Of a stretch of DNA of 64,000 nucleotides, positions 12,175 through 22,849 are shown one piece after another (position 1 is the first letter of the stretch; the number at the start of each line of letters is the position of its first letter). Made by a program: the position numbers and the translations under genes. Source of the stretch: Anisus vortex (taxonomy: Eukaryota > Mollusca > Gastropoda > Planorbidae); assembly GCA_949126835.1 (NCBI GenBank), contig OX421506.1:21976181-22040180 (forward strand). The letters run 5' to 3'. The notes under the pieces were generated by a model, which saw only the letters and a list, made by a program, of their open reading frames with translations, had not been told where the DNA came from and did no database searches.

Positions 12175-12735
12175 TATATGTATGACCAGACTAGTAAAGT
12201 TATAGGTATAATCTGGCTACCAATCTTATGAGTATGACCAGGCTAGTAATGTTATAAGTATAATCATACTAGTACTATTATAGGTATAGTAAGTAAAGTA
12301 CCCATCGGACCAATCTGATCATAGCTCTGGTGAAGCATCGTGCACAAGTTTCTGTGGCCACGGCATACGAGGGGATGTGTGGCCAGCACAATGTCCAGCC
12401 GCTTGCACTTTACCCAACTAGAGTCAGGTACCCACCAGAGCTGGGTAGACAGAATCCCGGAAAACAATTCTAGCCTTTACCAGGATTCGAACTCATAACC
12501 TTCGGATCGCCTGTCGACCGCTGCCGCTCGGCCGCCATGTCCCATATTATAGGTATGACCAGGCTAGTTATTTTATAAGTATGACGAGGTAAGTTCTATT
12601 ATAGGTATGACCAGGCTAGTAATCTTATAAGTGTGACGAGGTAAGTTCTTTTATAGGTATGACCAGGCTAGTAATCTTATAAGTATGACGAGGTAAGTTC
12701 TATTATAGGTATGAACAGGCTAGTAAAGTTATGCA
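12175..12735. repeat. 24-bp minisatellite interrupted by the SINE
   Basis: Repeats built on tataggtatgaccaggctag alternating with ttataagtatgacgaggtaag lie on both sides of the SINE at 12288-12542. Homologous array at 32905-33215 in unit 2. Confidence 0.9.
12288..12542 (-). mobile_element. Full-length tRNA-headed SINE
   Basis: The most complete copy of the local SINE. Read on the minus strand it starts with a tRNA Ser/Leu-like head (A-box-like ggcggccgagcgg, B-box-like gagttcgaatcc), continues through the conserved core (gtggccacagaaacttgtgc) and ends in TACTTTACTTACT. It sits inside the 24-bp minisatellite and is flanked on both sides by tattataggtat, either a target duplication or the array itself. 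Absent from the unit 2 array, so it came after the duplication. Confidence 0.85.
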
Positions 12736-12934
12736 TTTGTCTAGGTTAGGTATGCTTTGGGTATGATTAGACACATAATGTTATGGAATTTTAAAAATTC
12801 GCTTTAAGAAAAAAAAATCATTTATTTGCCAATCTTAAGTACTTTTGTATACAAAATAATTCATATTGAGTGAGACATGAGTGTTCATTTTATTAGACTA
12901 TTGCTGTACAAAGTTAAAATGTAAAAATTCATAC

Positions 12935-12964
12935 CATTCGTTGTATCCGTTTCTCCAGATATTA
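12935..12964 (-). CDS. Exon delta, 30-bp connecting exon (unit 1)
   Basis: Candidate micro-exon on the minus strand. A pyrimidine-rich acceptor (ttttctttttctct...cttgtag) precedes it and the donor gtatgaat follows. It is symmetric, phase 1 to phase 1, and would encode ISGETDTTN between exons alpha and gamma. The copy at 33420-33449 keeps both splice sites, the length and an open frame (AYGKTDTTN). Such a short linker between two Ig-like domains is like the small connecting region of gastropod FREPs. Its small size means that only transcript data could prove it. Confidence 0.4.
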
Positions 12965-13467
12965 CTACAAGTTTTATAGAGAAAAAGAAAATATTACGTT
13001 ATTATATTTAACAGAAAAACCTTTTTCGTTTATTATAATTAAAATGTAACCCACCACCACAAATTGAGTAGCATTGTGCCCTATGGTGATTTTAAGTTAT
13101 TTAGTGGTCCTTGTAGTAATTTGAATGATGAATTGAATGGAGAAAACTGTTTCAAAATGGGAGAAATAGTTTCTTAGCTATACCCACTGTCTAAAACCTA
13201 ATTTTGAGAAATTTCAATTTTACTATTTTGCGTTTACAGACGAAACAATACAGGGTGGTAATTGAAAATATTTTGTAATAGTTTTTAATTTTTTTAGAAC
13301 ATAAACGTACCACAAATGTGTGCAAAATTCAATAAATAGAAATTGTCCAAATATGAAAACCATATAATATTACTATACTGCATAATTTTCGCTGTAGCTC
13401 AAAATAGCTTTAGCCACAAAGCTTCTCAATTCGTGGTGGACGGTTACAAATATGCATCTCTAAATTA

Positions 13468-13650
13468 AGTAAAGTAACCCTTGCAAACCAAGTCTTTTTT
13501 GCCTTATGAAGAAGCATTGATAAGTTTCTGAGGGCACAGCTTTCTATGGGATTGTGAGGCCAGCAGAGTGCTTATCTTTCTTTTTTACTTTTTCTAAGTA
13601 ATGTTAGATGCCAATCAAAGCTTGGTAGGTTAAGGGATACCCACAGACTT
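13468..13650 (-). mobile_element. Old, degenerate SINE copy
   Basis: Starts aagtaaagtaacccttgcaaacc and keeps the skeleton of the SINE core (gaagcattgataagtttctg, atgggattgtgaggccagca) with many changes. The homologue in unit 2 is at 33996-34195. Confidence 0.7.
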
Positions 13651-13651
13651 A

Positions 13652-14240
13652 TTAGATAAGATAAGATTACTTTATAGATCCTAATAAATGGACATTTGAC
13701 TTGATTACATAAATTCCGTCCTTTAGCATATCTAAAAAAAATATTAAAGAACCATTTGTACTTAAGCACATTAGACATTCACGCACACTATCATACCATT
13801 TATCACACAAGAAAGAGTATCAATTTAGGAATCAGCTTTTGTATTTTCTGGCTGACTGATTATTCTTTTGAAAGATTCTCACTTATAGTGAAACAAAAGA
13901 GTTCTTATTTTCTGGCTGACTTATTATTCTTTTGAAAGATTCTCACTTATAGTGAAACAAAAGAGTTTTTATTTTCTGGCTGACTGATTATTCTTTTGAA
14001 AGATTCTCACTGATAGTGAAACAAAAGAGTTCTTATATCTCTCTGTTCTTGCCCTTATTGAAAGAAGCCGACCACTTCGACATGATATGATGTAACTATC
14101 ATGAAGCGGATCTGCTTGAAGAATTTTATCAACCATAGACAGGAACCTTGAACTGAATAGATATGCAAGAGATGGTAATTATGTATGTGTAGTACGAGAG
14201 GCTTCGTTTATTATTCGTTCTATCCGGTGTTTGTTCAATT
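13652..14240 (-). mobile_element. LINE 3'-end fragment with a 64-bp triplication
   Basis: Present only in unit 1. It begins with ttagataagataagattac, the complement of a (TTATC)n LINE tail, followed by tttatagatccta and ggacatttgacttgattaca, which recur at other tails in the window (29600-29700). At 13845-14036 it includes three direct copies of a 64-bp segment (ttttctggctgactgattat...), each holding a small palindrome tcacttatagtga. No coding sequence recognised. Confidence 0.6.
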
Positions 14241-14365
14241 ATTATGATTAATTAGACAAAGCCGCTGCTAAGACGTAGTTTTTTGTATATATTCCATTTA
14301 TATTTTAAACATGTAAAAATTCAGTTTCTAAAATAATAATGTAAAATAAATACAAACCTACTTAC

Positions 14366-14647
14366 CAACAAAATGACAGGTAAAAGACTTATTTCTCATG
14401 CATCCACTATGTTCCTCATATGTAACATTAAAGTAAAAAGACTTAGCGTTGTAAATATTGGTTCTGGGGCGGTATTCCACACAATCAGTAGTTGAAGTAA
14501 CCGTCTTAAAATCAAAAGTAATGGCCAAGGTGTGTTCAGCCAAGCTATAGACACACCATCGCAAAGAATCATTAAATTTGATTGAAGCTTCACACCTTTC
14601 AAGATTGAGAACTTTTGTACCAACAGACAGGGTTGATTGCACCTGGG
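14366..14647 (-). CDS. Exon alpha, first Ig-like domain (unit 1)
   Basis: A 282-bp exon on the minus strand between a strong acceptor (long T tract, tataaacag) and the donor gtaagtagg. It is symmetric, phase 1 to phase 1, as is usual for extracellular domain exons. It encodes about 93 residues with five cysteines (ERCEAS, RWCVYS, TDCVEY, SGCMRN, FTCHFV), a tryptophan next to the second cysteine, and N-glycosylation sites NVT and NKS. Length and the C...WC...C pattern suit an Ig-like fold. No signal-peptide exon was found between here and 15717, so the 5' end is unresolved. In unit 2 only about 25 bp of this exon survives (34334-34358). Proposed first domain of a FREP/VIgL-like protein; the family is a hypothesis. 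Confidence 0.65.
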
Positions 14648-15750
14648 CTGTTTATAAAAAAAAATATTCAATAATACCAAATTATATTTACAAAAAAAAA
14701 GTATCCTTATTAGAAACAGCCCATGTAAAGCTGTGGTGATGCGTTTACTAATTAGCGAGGATATTAAGTAGACCGCGATAGTAGTAGCATAATAGTTCAA
14801 TGAGTTTTAACGAAAAATGACCCCATTTTAAGAAAGGTCGTAGTACCATGCGGTAACAATATGTCTCCCAGGGCATGAATGAGCTAGGCGGTAAATTTTT
14901 TTGCTAATGGTTTGCAGCTAATTTCCTAAATTGTTTATTTAGATCTTATACGTGTAATTGTTCACCCAGGCACGTTCTACACCTGGGATATTGTTTATCT
15001 GTTATCGCGTCTTTGCTGCCTTTAATATGATAAGAAGCTAGGAAATTCATACTAGGACAAAGACGTTTCTTTGTGATTTTAGCGCAACTGGAAGAACACA
15101 TTGGTAATCTCCATCTTGACTGGACAAGGTGCTTTTCGAGACAACATGTGATGTCGCCTCGCCTACTGTGTTTCTATTGGCCTAGTGAAATAGGGGGGCG
15201 GGAACTGTAGACTAACACTGTCGGTAGATATTCTTCAATTAGCCAGTCTGCATAGCAGTTTGCTCTCTTGCAATCAATGTCATACACTGGCATTGTTATT
15301 CTGGGGTTTTCTTTTGTGGCTTTTTTCAAAACCCGCAGTTAAAGAGAGTTTTCGGTTCTGCGTCCAGCATCTGTGAGTGGCTGCAATGAGTCAGGGCTGA
15401 GTTGTGCTGAGGTGGGGCTGGCCTATGGTCCAATCTCCGCCATCCACAGAGCTCTCCAAATGGTTATGACATTCAGTTGTGCCATTTAGTCTTTTAGATT
15501 CTGGGAATACTCTATGGAATTGTCACATCCTGGGTCTAGACCCATCTCCATGCTAACTAGCTACTTTCCTACTGGGACTTAGGAGTCTAAGACAAAAACA
15601 TTTTAACAAGTTTGTTGTGACATACATCTTTTATCCTCTTCTGATGACTGGACTTAACTGCTGCATGTGATCTCTGTTTATACTCTTGGATAATAATATA
15701 CGTAAAATAATATTTATTTTATGAGGATTTACGATTCAAAACTGGGTATG
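14648..15750. other. DNA upstream of exon alpha, no gene seen
   Basis: No homologue within unit 2. The stretch 15060-15560 is less AT-rich than its surroundings and includes a CCAAT box on the plus strand (ggtccaatctcc, about 15428) and a GC-box-like ggggggcggg (about 15192). It could be a promoter or an unrecognised repeat; no signal-peptide exon was found on the minus strand. Confidence 0.3.
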
Positions 15751-15755
15751 ATGTT

Positions 15756-17153
15756 TGTGGCGTTTTGGGAGAAGATTAACGTCACACGCAACTAAGAAAG
15801 GTCTTAGATGTAATCAGCTCTTATAAGATACTATAATCATATCATCTGTACGTATAAAACCACTGACAACATTGCCACAATCCTGCATGTCTGATTGGAG
15901 TGGAAATGAGTCTTTCCTTTCTTTCTCCTACATTTAACACTTTTATGTATTTTGCATCGCAATGAATTTTACTTACATTATATATGTATATTTCTGCATG
16001 CTTATAAGTATATTACTTATTGTTATGTGACTAGTTATTGATGTTAGTTTCCCTTTCATGTATATTCTAAATGCTGTAAAACGTGTGTGCTTAGCGCCCC
16101 CCCTACCCTGACCACGGAAGATCGGAAAACAAGTCAAGGACATATGTGGCGCAATCATCACTGAGCCCACCTATTGACCTTCACCCCCTCCCCGTAACTC
16201 CTTACGTCCTCGACCAACGGGATATAACATGTACTTGAAAATAGACATCTGAGGTGGCCAGGTGGTCGAGTTAACCGCTGTAAGCCGTATAACGTAATGA
16301 GCCGACCGTGAAGAAAGCAAATTCTGACCACGGGAAGAGGCTTTAGATGTCGTCCACCACCGCCACCCCTATGGTCAAAGGCGTAAGATAACCCCGCCCT
16401 CTCCCGTGCTTTCCCTACTCCTGTCAATCAGACGAAGAAAACATGTACATTTCCCCTACCACTCCCATTTTGCACCACGTGACTATCCATGCTTTTAGTT
16501 ATAGATTTAACTTTTAGTTAGAGTTCTAGGGACAGGCTAGCTAGGTGGTCGTGAAGCGGAGTGGGTCCCGTCTGGGCCCCTCCGAGGCCTTTGTAAAGGC
16601 TCCGACTCTAAGTCTGTATCTAAATCTTAATCTTTGCTGTTAATATTGTTGGACAATGTACCTAGGATATTATGTATGATATATATGCAACGGTATACTC
16701 AGTCTTAATGTGAATAAACTTCAGAATATAATGTTTCCGCTCGTGTTCTCTAATGACTATAATCGATGTTGTGAAGTCTATATGTGTTTAGTATAGCCAA
16801 ACCTCTGCATAATTACCTCAGACGAGCCATGGAATTCTACACACTTAAATATAAATTTGATCATCAATACGTTAAACTCTAGCAAAGTACTCTGGCGCAT
16901 CCCTTAAGACAAAACGCAGCAAACAAGAATAGAAAGAGAATAATTCATCTCTTATCTATTTATGCAGACCACTCTTATAAGAAGGAAAGAATACACATAC
17001 GAGCCTGCCTGCCACACAGCGTGACATAATTCAGTCACTTTTACTTAATCATACAGAAGGCACGACACACAGGAGGCTCAGGTTCAGATCTAACCCCAAC
17101 TTATAAAGTTTACGTGGTGATTAAGTGGTCTAATCACCCCCCGCCACGTGACA
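15756..17153 (+). repeat. 5' LTR of the non-coding element
   Basis: 1398 bp, TG...CA ends. Contains a polyadenylation-like gtgaataaacttc near 16710. Short open frames inside (for example 16158-16427 minus) recur in the right LTR only because the LTR is repeated. Confidence 0.93.
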
Positions 17154-19529
17154 CTTGGTGCCTCGTCCGAGGGATATGCAAATACCATCGTGCACAACCG
17201 GAACCAGTCGTGAGTACTTCAAATGTTCTTCGTATCGTACCTGCAAAAACTCTTCACTGTTGGAGTAAAATTTCTCGTACTACTCTTGGATTACATTGGA
17301 CCATGCAAGAAATATAACTATTGAAAATGATCTGGGGGCTCTTAATGAATTCCACATCGAGGTGAGAGAAATGTAGAACTATATTTTCACTATAACTATC
17401 ACTAATCATCATTGTATGTCAACCACAGTGCACACTTGCACTATCAACCTGCAATGCGCCAAAGTGAAGTCACTGGAATGTCCGCCAATGTTTATTTGCT
17501 GTCAAATGTTATGTGTCGGCCAGAAGCGCCACCAATAACTTTGTTTCTGTTCGGATTATCTGCTGTCAAATGTTATGTGTCGGCCAGAAGCGCCACCAAT
17601 AACTTTGTTTCTGTTTGGGTTATCTGCTGTCAAATGTTATGTGTCGGCCAGAAGCGCCACCAATAACTTTGTTTTTGTTTGGATTAGCTGCTGTCAAATG
17701 TTATGTGTCGGCCGAGGTGCCACTAATAACAACGTCGTTTTCCTGCTTGGATTAGCTCCTGTACAACTCTGCACACTATAGGCCTATATGCTTGCCGAAT
17801 GCCGATAGTCAATAGGCATATCGCCATTTCTGCTTTGGATTAGCTCATGCGTAACGAAATTATTTGCCAGATCGCATAACTATGTCCGCCAAATACTGTG
17901 AACCAGTACCCGCCCTGAGAAACATTGAAAATATTCGCGCCCACCGGGACGCAATCCAGCCTGCAATCTTCAACATTGCATATGTTCGCCCATTCAGCTA
18001 TAATTCTTGGATACTTACAGCCACGTTCGCACTGGATTAAACTGTCATGTGCAGTACGTTCCTGTAAGCTGACATTATTGCCTTTAGATTGGAGTATACG
18101 AACTGTTATCGGATTACCATGTGTATATATTAACTTTTGATGAACTGTGTTCCTTACACAACGCGTTGGATAATAAATGTGTTAGATTTAAAGACTGCCT
18201 ACGGGCCAATTGACTGTTCTTAAAGCGCTACACGGCCGATGTCATCTGATGTGCCAGACCACTCCAACTTCAAGATTCAAGACCCCGCGGTCTAGCGTGA
18301 AAGAAAATGAATGTGTTTAAATAAAACGGTGAGTGGCATATATGTAGTGGTCAAATGTACGTACAGAGATATTATTGGTAGCGAATTAAATAATTGCTTC
18401 TTTACCGATTTTACAAATTTATAAAACGGGAATTGAGAAAGTAGAACGATTTAATCTTTACTGTAGCCAAAGTAATGTACGCCCACTGCCAGCCCCCACC
18501 CCCTTTCCGCCGCTGCTTAAACACTGTTAAACAAGGAGAAATGTGTTGCTTGAGAAAAGAAGAGAAGCGAATAGTGTAACAATTAAAGTGAAGCTATGTC
18601 CGTGTTTTAGCTGTAGGGCCCAATAAATGCAAACAAACGACAACATTGATACAATTTCCTGGCCTATCGCGCCAGAGGTGTCTTGACTATCGCCTTACTC
18701 CTCCCCCCCCCCTCGCCCACTAGGAGTCACTCGCACATGTGAACTCAGAATCCATGTGATCAGAAACACTAGTGTTTAGGCTTGTGTTAGGTCAGCTGCA
18801 CGCGCTCTCACAATGCCCGCCCCACCCCTGAAGAACGATCACTAGACCAGAAATGCATGTACCTACGTTAAGCAAAGGAACCCGCGCCCCACCCTCTATG
18901 ACTCCGTCATAGATCCCCCCATATTTACGTAGCGATCCCAGATCCCCTCACCTGTCCGCTTTAGCGCGAGTCAGGGAGTGAACTGGTGGACCTGATAGTT
19001 CGATCAACAATTCGATCCCTATCAACCAGTTCTGGCATCCCGTCACGGAATTCCTCCAGATTCCGTAGGAACTACTGCCGAGGTCAAATTCAGTTTAATT
19101 AAGTGAATCCCGCATTTATGGCACATAGAAAGCATGAAATAAATAGATTTCTTAGCTAGTGCCTATCAATATATGGAAAGTAAGGACCTAAGACTGTCAC
19201 AGACAAACGATAAAATGAATAAACCGTGTCAATAGCTCGCAAATAAATGGGACGAACCTAGACTAAGCATTATGCCGGAATAGATTTAAAGTACTGTAAG
19301 AAACGCTAAAGCATGCTTTTCTCCTCCGCCCTCAAGAGAAAAACGTAAAAATTCGCCCCGTCACCCCTTACCGCCTTTTCTCGACCCCCCCTCTTCCCCG
19401 TAGCGATAACCACCCGCTTCGCGTCGATGGTCCAGAACTATCATAGTGTAAATAGTAAGTGTAGTACATTGTACCTCTAATGGGTCAGATCTTTCATTAT
19501 ATGAAAGCTTTAAAACATGGCGGGGCAGG
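17154..19529 (+). other. Non-coding internal region of the LTR element
   Basis: Holds the primer-binding-site candidate at 17156, four direct copies of a 64-bp unit at about 17498-17760 (unit start gctgtcaaatgttatgtgtcggcc; period 64 measured at 17498, 17562, 17626, 17690) and pyrimidine-rich stretches (18700-18720, 19385-19400). No coding domain was recognised. The conserved terminal signals and lack of genes define it as non-autonomous. Confidence 0.85.
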
Positions 19530-20950
19530 TGTGGCGTTTTGGGAGAAGATTAACGTCACACGCAACTAAGAAAGGTCTTAGATGTAATCAGCTCTTATAA
19601 GATACTATAATCATATCATACATATCTGTATGATCATATCTGTACGTACAAAACCACTGACAACATTGCCACAATCCTGCATGTCTGATTGGAGTGAAAA
19701 TGAGTCTTTCCTTTCTTTCTCCTACATTTAACACTTTTATGTATTTTGCATCGCAATGAATTTTACTTACATTATATATGTATATTTCTGCATGCTTATA
19801 AGTATATTACTTATTGTTATATGACTAGTTATTGATATTAGTTTCCCTTTCATGTATATTCTAAATGCTGTAAAACGTGTGTGCTTAGCGCCCCCCCCCT
19901 ACCCTGACCACGGAAGATCGGAAAACAAGTCAAGGACATATGTGGCGCAATCATCACTGAGCCCACCTATTGACCTTCACCCCCTCCCCGTACCTCCTTA
20001 CGTCCTCGACCAACGGGATATAACATGTACTTGAAAATAGACATCTGAGGTGGCCAGGTGGTCGAGTTAACCGCTGTAAGCCGTATAACGTAATGAGCCG
20101 ACCGTGAAGAAAGCAAATTCTGACCACGGGAAAAGGCTTTAGATGTCGTCCACCACCGCCACCGCTATGGTCAGAGGCGTAAGATAACCCCGCCCTCTCC
20201 CGTGCTTTCCCTACTCCTGTCAATCAGACTAAGAAAACATGTACATTTCCCCCTACCACTCCCATTTTGCACCACGTGACTATCCATGCTTTTAGTTATA
20301 GATTTAACTTTTAGTTAGAGTTCTAGGGACAGGCTAGCTAGGTGGTCGTGAAGCGGAGTGGGTCCCGTCTGGGCCCCTCCGAGGCCTTTGTGAAGGCTCC
20401 GACCCTAAGTCTGTATCTAAATCTTAATCTTTGCTGTTTATATTGTTGGACAATGTACCTAGGATATTATGTATGATATATATGCAACGGTATACTCAGT
20501 CTTAATGTGAATAAACTTCAGAATATAATGTTTCCGCTCGTGTTCTCTAATGACTATAATCGATGTTGTGAAGTCTATATGTGTTTAGTATAGCCAAACC
20601 TCTGCATAATTACCTCAGACGAGCCATGGAATTCTACACACTTAAATATTAATTTGATCATCAATACGTTAAACTCTAGCAAAGTACTCTGGCGCATCCC
20701 TTAAGACAAAACGCAGCCAACAAGAATAGAAAGAGAATAATTCATCTCTTATCTATTTATGCAGACCACTCTTATAAGAAGGAAAGAATACACATACGAG
20801 CCTGCCTGCCACACAGCGTGACATAATTCAGTCACTTTTACTTAATCATACAGAAGGCACGACACACAGGAGGCTCAGGTGCAGATCTAACCCCAACTTA
20901 TAAAGTTTACGTGGTGATTAAGTGGTCTAATCACCCCCCGCCACGTGACA
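19530..20950 (+). repeat. 3' LTR of the non-coding element
   Basis: 1421 bp. Longer than the left LTR mostly because of a local duplication of catatctgtatgat-type sequence near 19620-19640. Otherwise nearly identical. Confidence 0.93.
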
Positions 20951-21229
20951 ATGTTTTTTACAACTATTATATGCGTAAAGCCACAGCAATATGTGCCCAA
21001 AAGAACAAAAGACTAACAAGCTAATAGTATTAAAAGTGCCCTTAGGGACAACACAACTGCCTGGAATACACACGCTCCGAGTTGGCGCACGACAACTTGT
21101 GCACCCTGATGGTCACACCATTCCCTGTCACAACGTATCATAAACCACGGGAACAGAGAAGTTATTTATTATTGTTATATGTTTCTTTACAAATTACAGT
21201 CGGATAGACTAGGCCCTATGTAATCTAAG
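20951..21229. other. Continuation of duplicated unit 2 after the LTR insertion
   Basis: Resumes homology to bases 25-540 of the window (for example atgtgcccaaaagaacaa and gactaacaagctaatagt). No gene. Confidence 0.7.
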
Positions 21230-22000
21230 ATATGCTTATGATATCGACATGTTGGCTGGGCGCAACAAAGAACTCACAGACAATCTTGCAGATAGAGCAA
21301 GGCCATTCGGAATGGAAATCAGCTTAGAAAAGAGTAAAATAATGATCAACACCACAAATACCAGACGTGCAAACATTAACAGCTGGAATAAGTAAAGAAG
21401 TTCAAATATCTAAGAGCAATCATATCTATAGACGGACGCTGTGAGTCAGAACTTCGAGCGAGGATTGGGACTGCATTGACGGAAAGGGCTCGCCTAAACA
21501 GAATCTGGACCAGCAAAGACATTAGTCTCCCAACAAAGCTCAGACTTTACAGAGCCCTTGTCAAAACCTTTGTTCTGTATGGATGTGAGAACTGGACGCT
21601 GCTCTCAGCAACTGAAAACAAGTTGCAGGCTTTCGATAATAAATGCATGAGTAAAATACTTCGAATCTCCTACGTAGAACACAGAACTAATGCATATGTG
21701 CTGGAAAGAATATCCTCAATTGCAGGCCTTTGAGATAACATTATGACAACAATCAAACGGCTCAAAATGACATGGCTCAGTCATGTTTTGCGGTATAATA
21801 GGACATAATTAAGCAACACAACTCCCGCGTTCCAAATTAATCTTTATAAACAAAAGATCAGAAAGGGGCGGAGAAATTTCAAGCAAAATTAGGTGGCAAG
21901 TTCATAGCACTGGCCACGATCAACCACGATGTTAAGCAAATAACTTAAAAGAGGTACTAGCCGAAGAGGTCATAGGACGACATCGAAGCAAGAAACAGCC
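21230..22000 (+). pseudogene. RTE-type LINE remnant (unit 2, left copy)
   Basis: RT 3' half: AYDIDMLAG near 21235, then an open stretch 21476-21733 with RARLNRIWTSKDISLP, LRLYRALVKTFVLYGCENW and KILRISYVEH, followed by the C-terminal region in broken frames. It is the counterpart of the left part of 540-1080. Confidence 0.75.
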
Positions 22001-22849
22001 ATGAGTTACTAATTGTGATGATATTTCTCATTTAAGTGCGGGTGTCTTTGAAAATGCATCTGGGTACTTAATTTGTCCCGCATTCGGCAGTATTGCTTGA
22101 GTCACACAAGGCTTTTATATCATCACGATGGCTGTATCTAGTGGTATGGATGTCAGACTTATACAACACAATAAAATGAACTCACTTGACAAGAAAGCTT
22201 TTCACAATAATCATATAAACTGTTTATTCACTGCACGTCCTAGAATATATTTTATACAGTTCTTAGGTTGTGCAGTTTTTTAATATAAAAAGGAAAAGTC
22301 AATCTCGATGTTATTATAATATAAACACAGCATGAGAATAAACATAACAGGAAATTCTATAAAAGCTATCTTCCCTATGATTATCTTCCTAACAAAGCAC
22401 TATGGTGTTATCGTTCCAAAAGCCTAGGACTGCCCTGTGTTTTCCCCCAGCGGAGACGCTAACACAGCCTTCCTGTACAACAATTGAGCAGTGACAGGTG
22501 AACAGACCGTGTGCGTGTGTGTGAGAGAGAGGAGAGACAAAGAGAAGATATCCGATTTCTTGGCATTCCGCAGCAAACACTGCACTGTTCTGTCTACCCT
22601 ACTTGGTCGCCTATTGAGAGTGAATAAGAAACTAAAATACAGTTTAGCACTAAGGATGGGTTAAAGAGATCTTGACTCTGTATCATCACACTAATAAGAT
22701 TATTATTGATCTGTGCGATAAAAGAAGATCCTTAAACGTAGAGAAAAATTCAAACCAGATAGCATCATATATGTATAGGCTAATAAATTTAAGGATCAGG
22801 AACTATATAAAATAAGGCTAAAGAAGACTGGATTGATAATCAGTGCCGC
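22001..22849. other. No gene seen
   Basis: AT-rich DNA with a short gtgtgcgtgtgtgtgagagagagg tract near 22510. No recognisable element ends or open frames with family motifs. Confidence 0.4.

Larger units (their letters stand above)
1..15717. repeat. Segmental tandem duplication, unit 1
   Basis: Bases 1-1440, 1800-3340, 7020-8117 and 10896-14390 have close counterparts, in the same order, in 15718-34358. Matching landmarks include the opening atgaggattta block (5 and 15720), exon beta (2139 and 26763), the 20-bp minisatellite (7520 and 28215), exon gamma (11655 and 32378), the 24-bp minisatellite (12545 and 32905) and exon delta (12935 and 33420). The left edge lies outside the window. Unit 1 differs from unit 2 by its own hAT insertions and by lacking the 5.2-kb LTR element and about 3.6 kb of RTE sequence. 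The two units are read as an old tandem duplication of one gene region. Confidence 0.85.
15756..20950 (+). mobile_element. Complete non-autonomous LTR retrotransposon (LARD-like)
   Basis: Two direct long terminal repeats (15756-17153 and 19530-20950) bracket a 2376-bp internal region. Both LTRs begin TGTGGCG and end GTGACA, and the element is flanked by the exact 5-bp duplication ATGTT (15751-15755 and 20951-20955). A primer-binding-site candidate TGGTGCCTCGTCCGAG starts 2 bases after the left LTR (17156) and a purine run ggcggggcagg (19519-19529) abuts the right LTR. The internal region has no gag, protease, integrase or RT motif in any frame, so mobilisation must be in trans: a large retrotransposon derivative. 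The LTRs differ mainly by one small duplication and scattered substitutions, so insertion is fairly recent. The target is the unit 2 copy of bases 5-60. Confidence 0.92.

Noticed and set aside
12450..12542. Possible tRNA gene (A and B box-like sequences)
   Set aside because: The region continues into the repeated SINE core and cannot fold as a full tRNA; it is a SINE head.
14396..14800. 134-codon minus-strand frame overlapping exon alpha
   Set aside because: It is in a different frame, runs through the T-rich acceptor, and has hydrophobic low-complexity sequence; the spliced exon alpha explains the region better.
15100..15700. First exon with signal peptide for the Ig-like gene
   Set aside because: Minus-strand ATGs here do not start a hydrophobic signal sequence with a phase 1 donor.
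17412..17781. Repetitive protein with CVGQKRHQ-type repeats
   Set aside because: The frame results from the 64-bp tandem repeat in a non-coding interior; no start context or family.
16158..20223. Matching 89-codon frames at 16158-16427 and 19954-20223 suggesting a conserved gene
   Set aside because: Both lie in the two LTRs of one element, so their similarity is explained by LTR identity.
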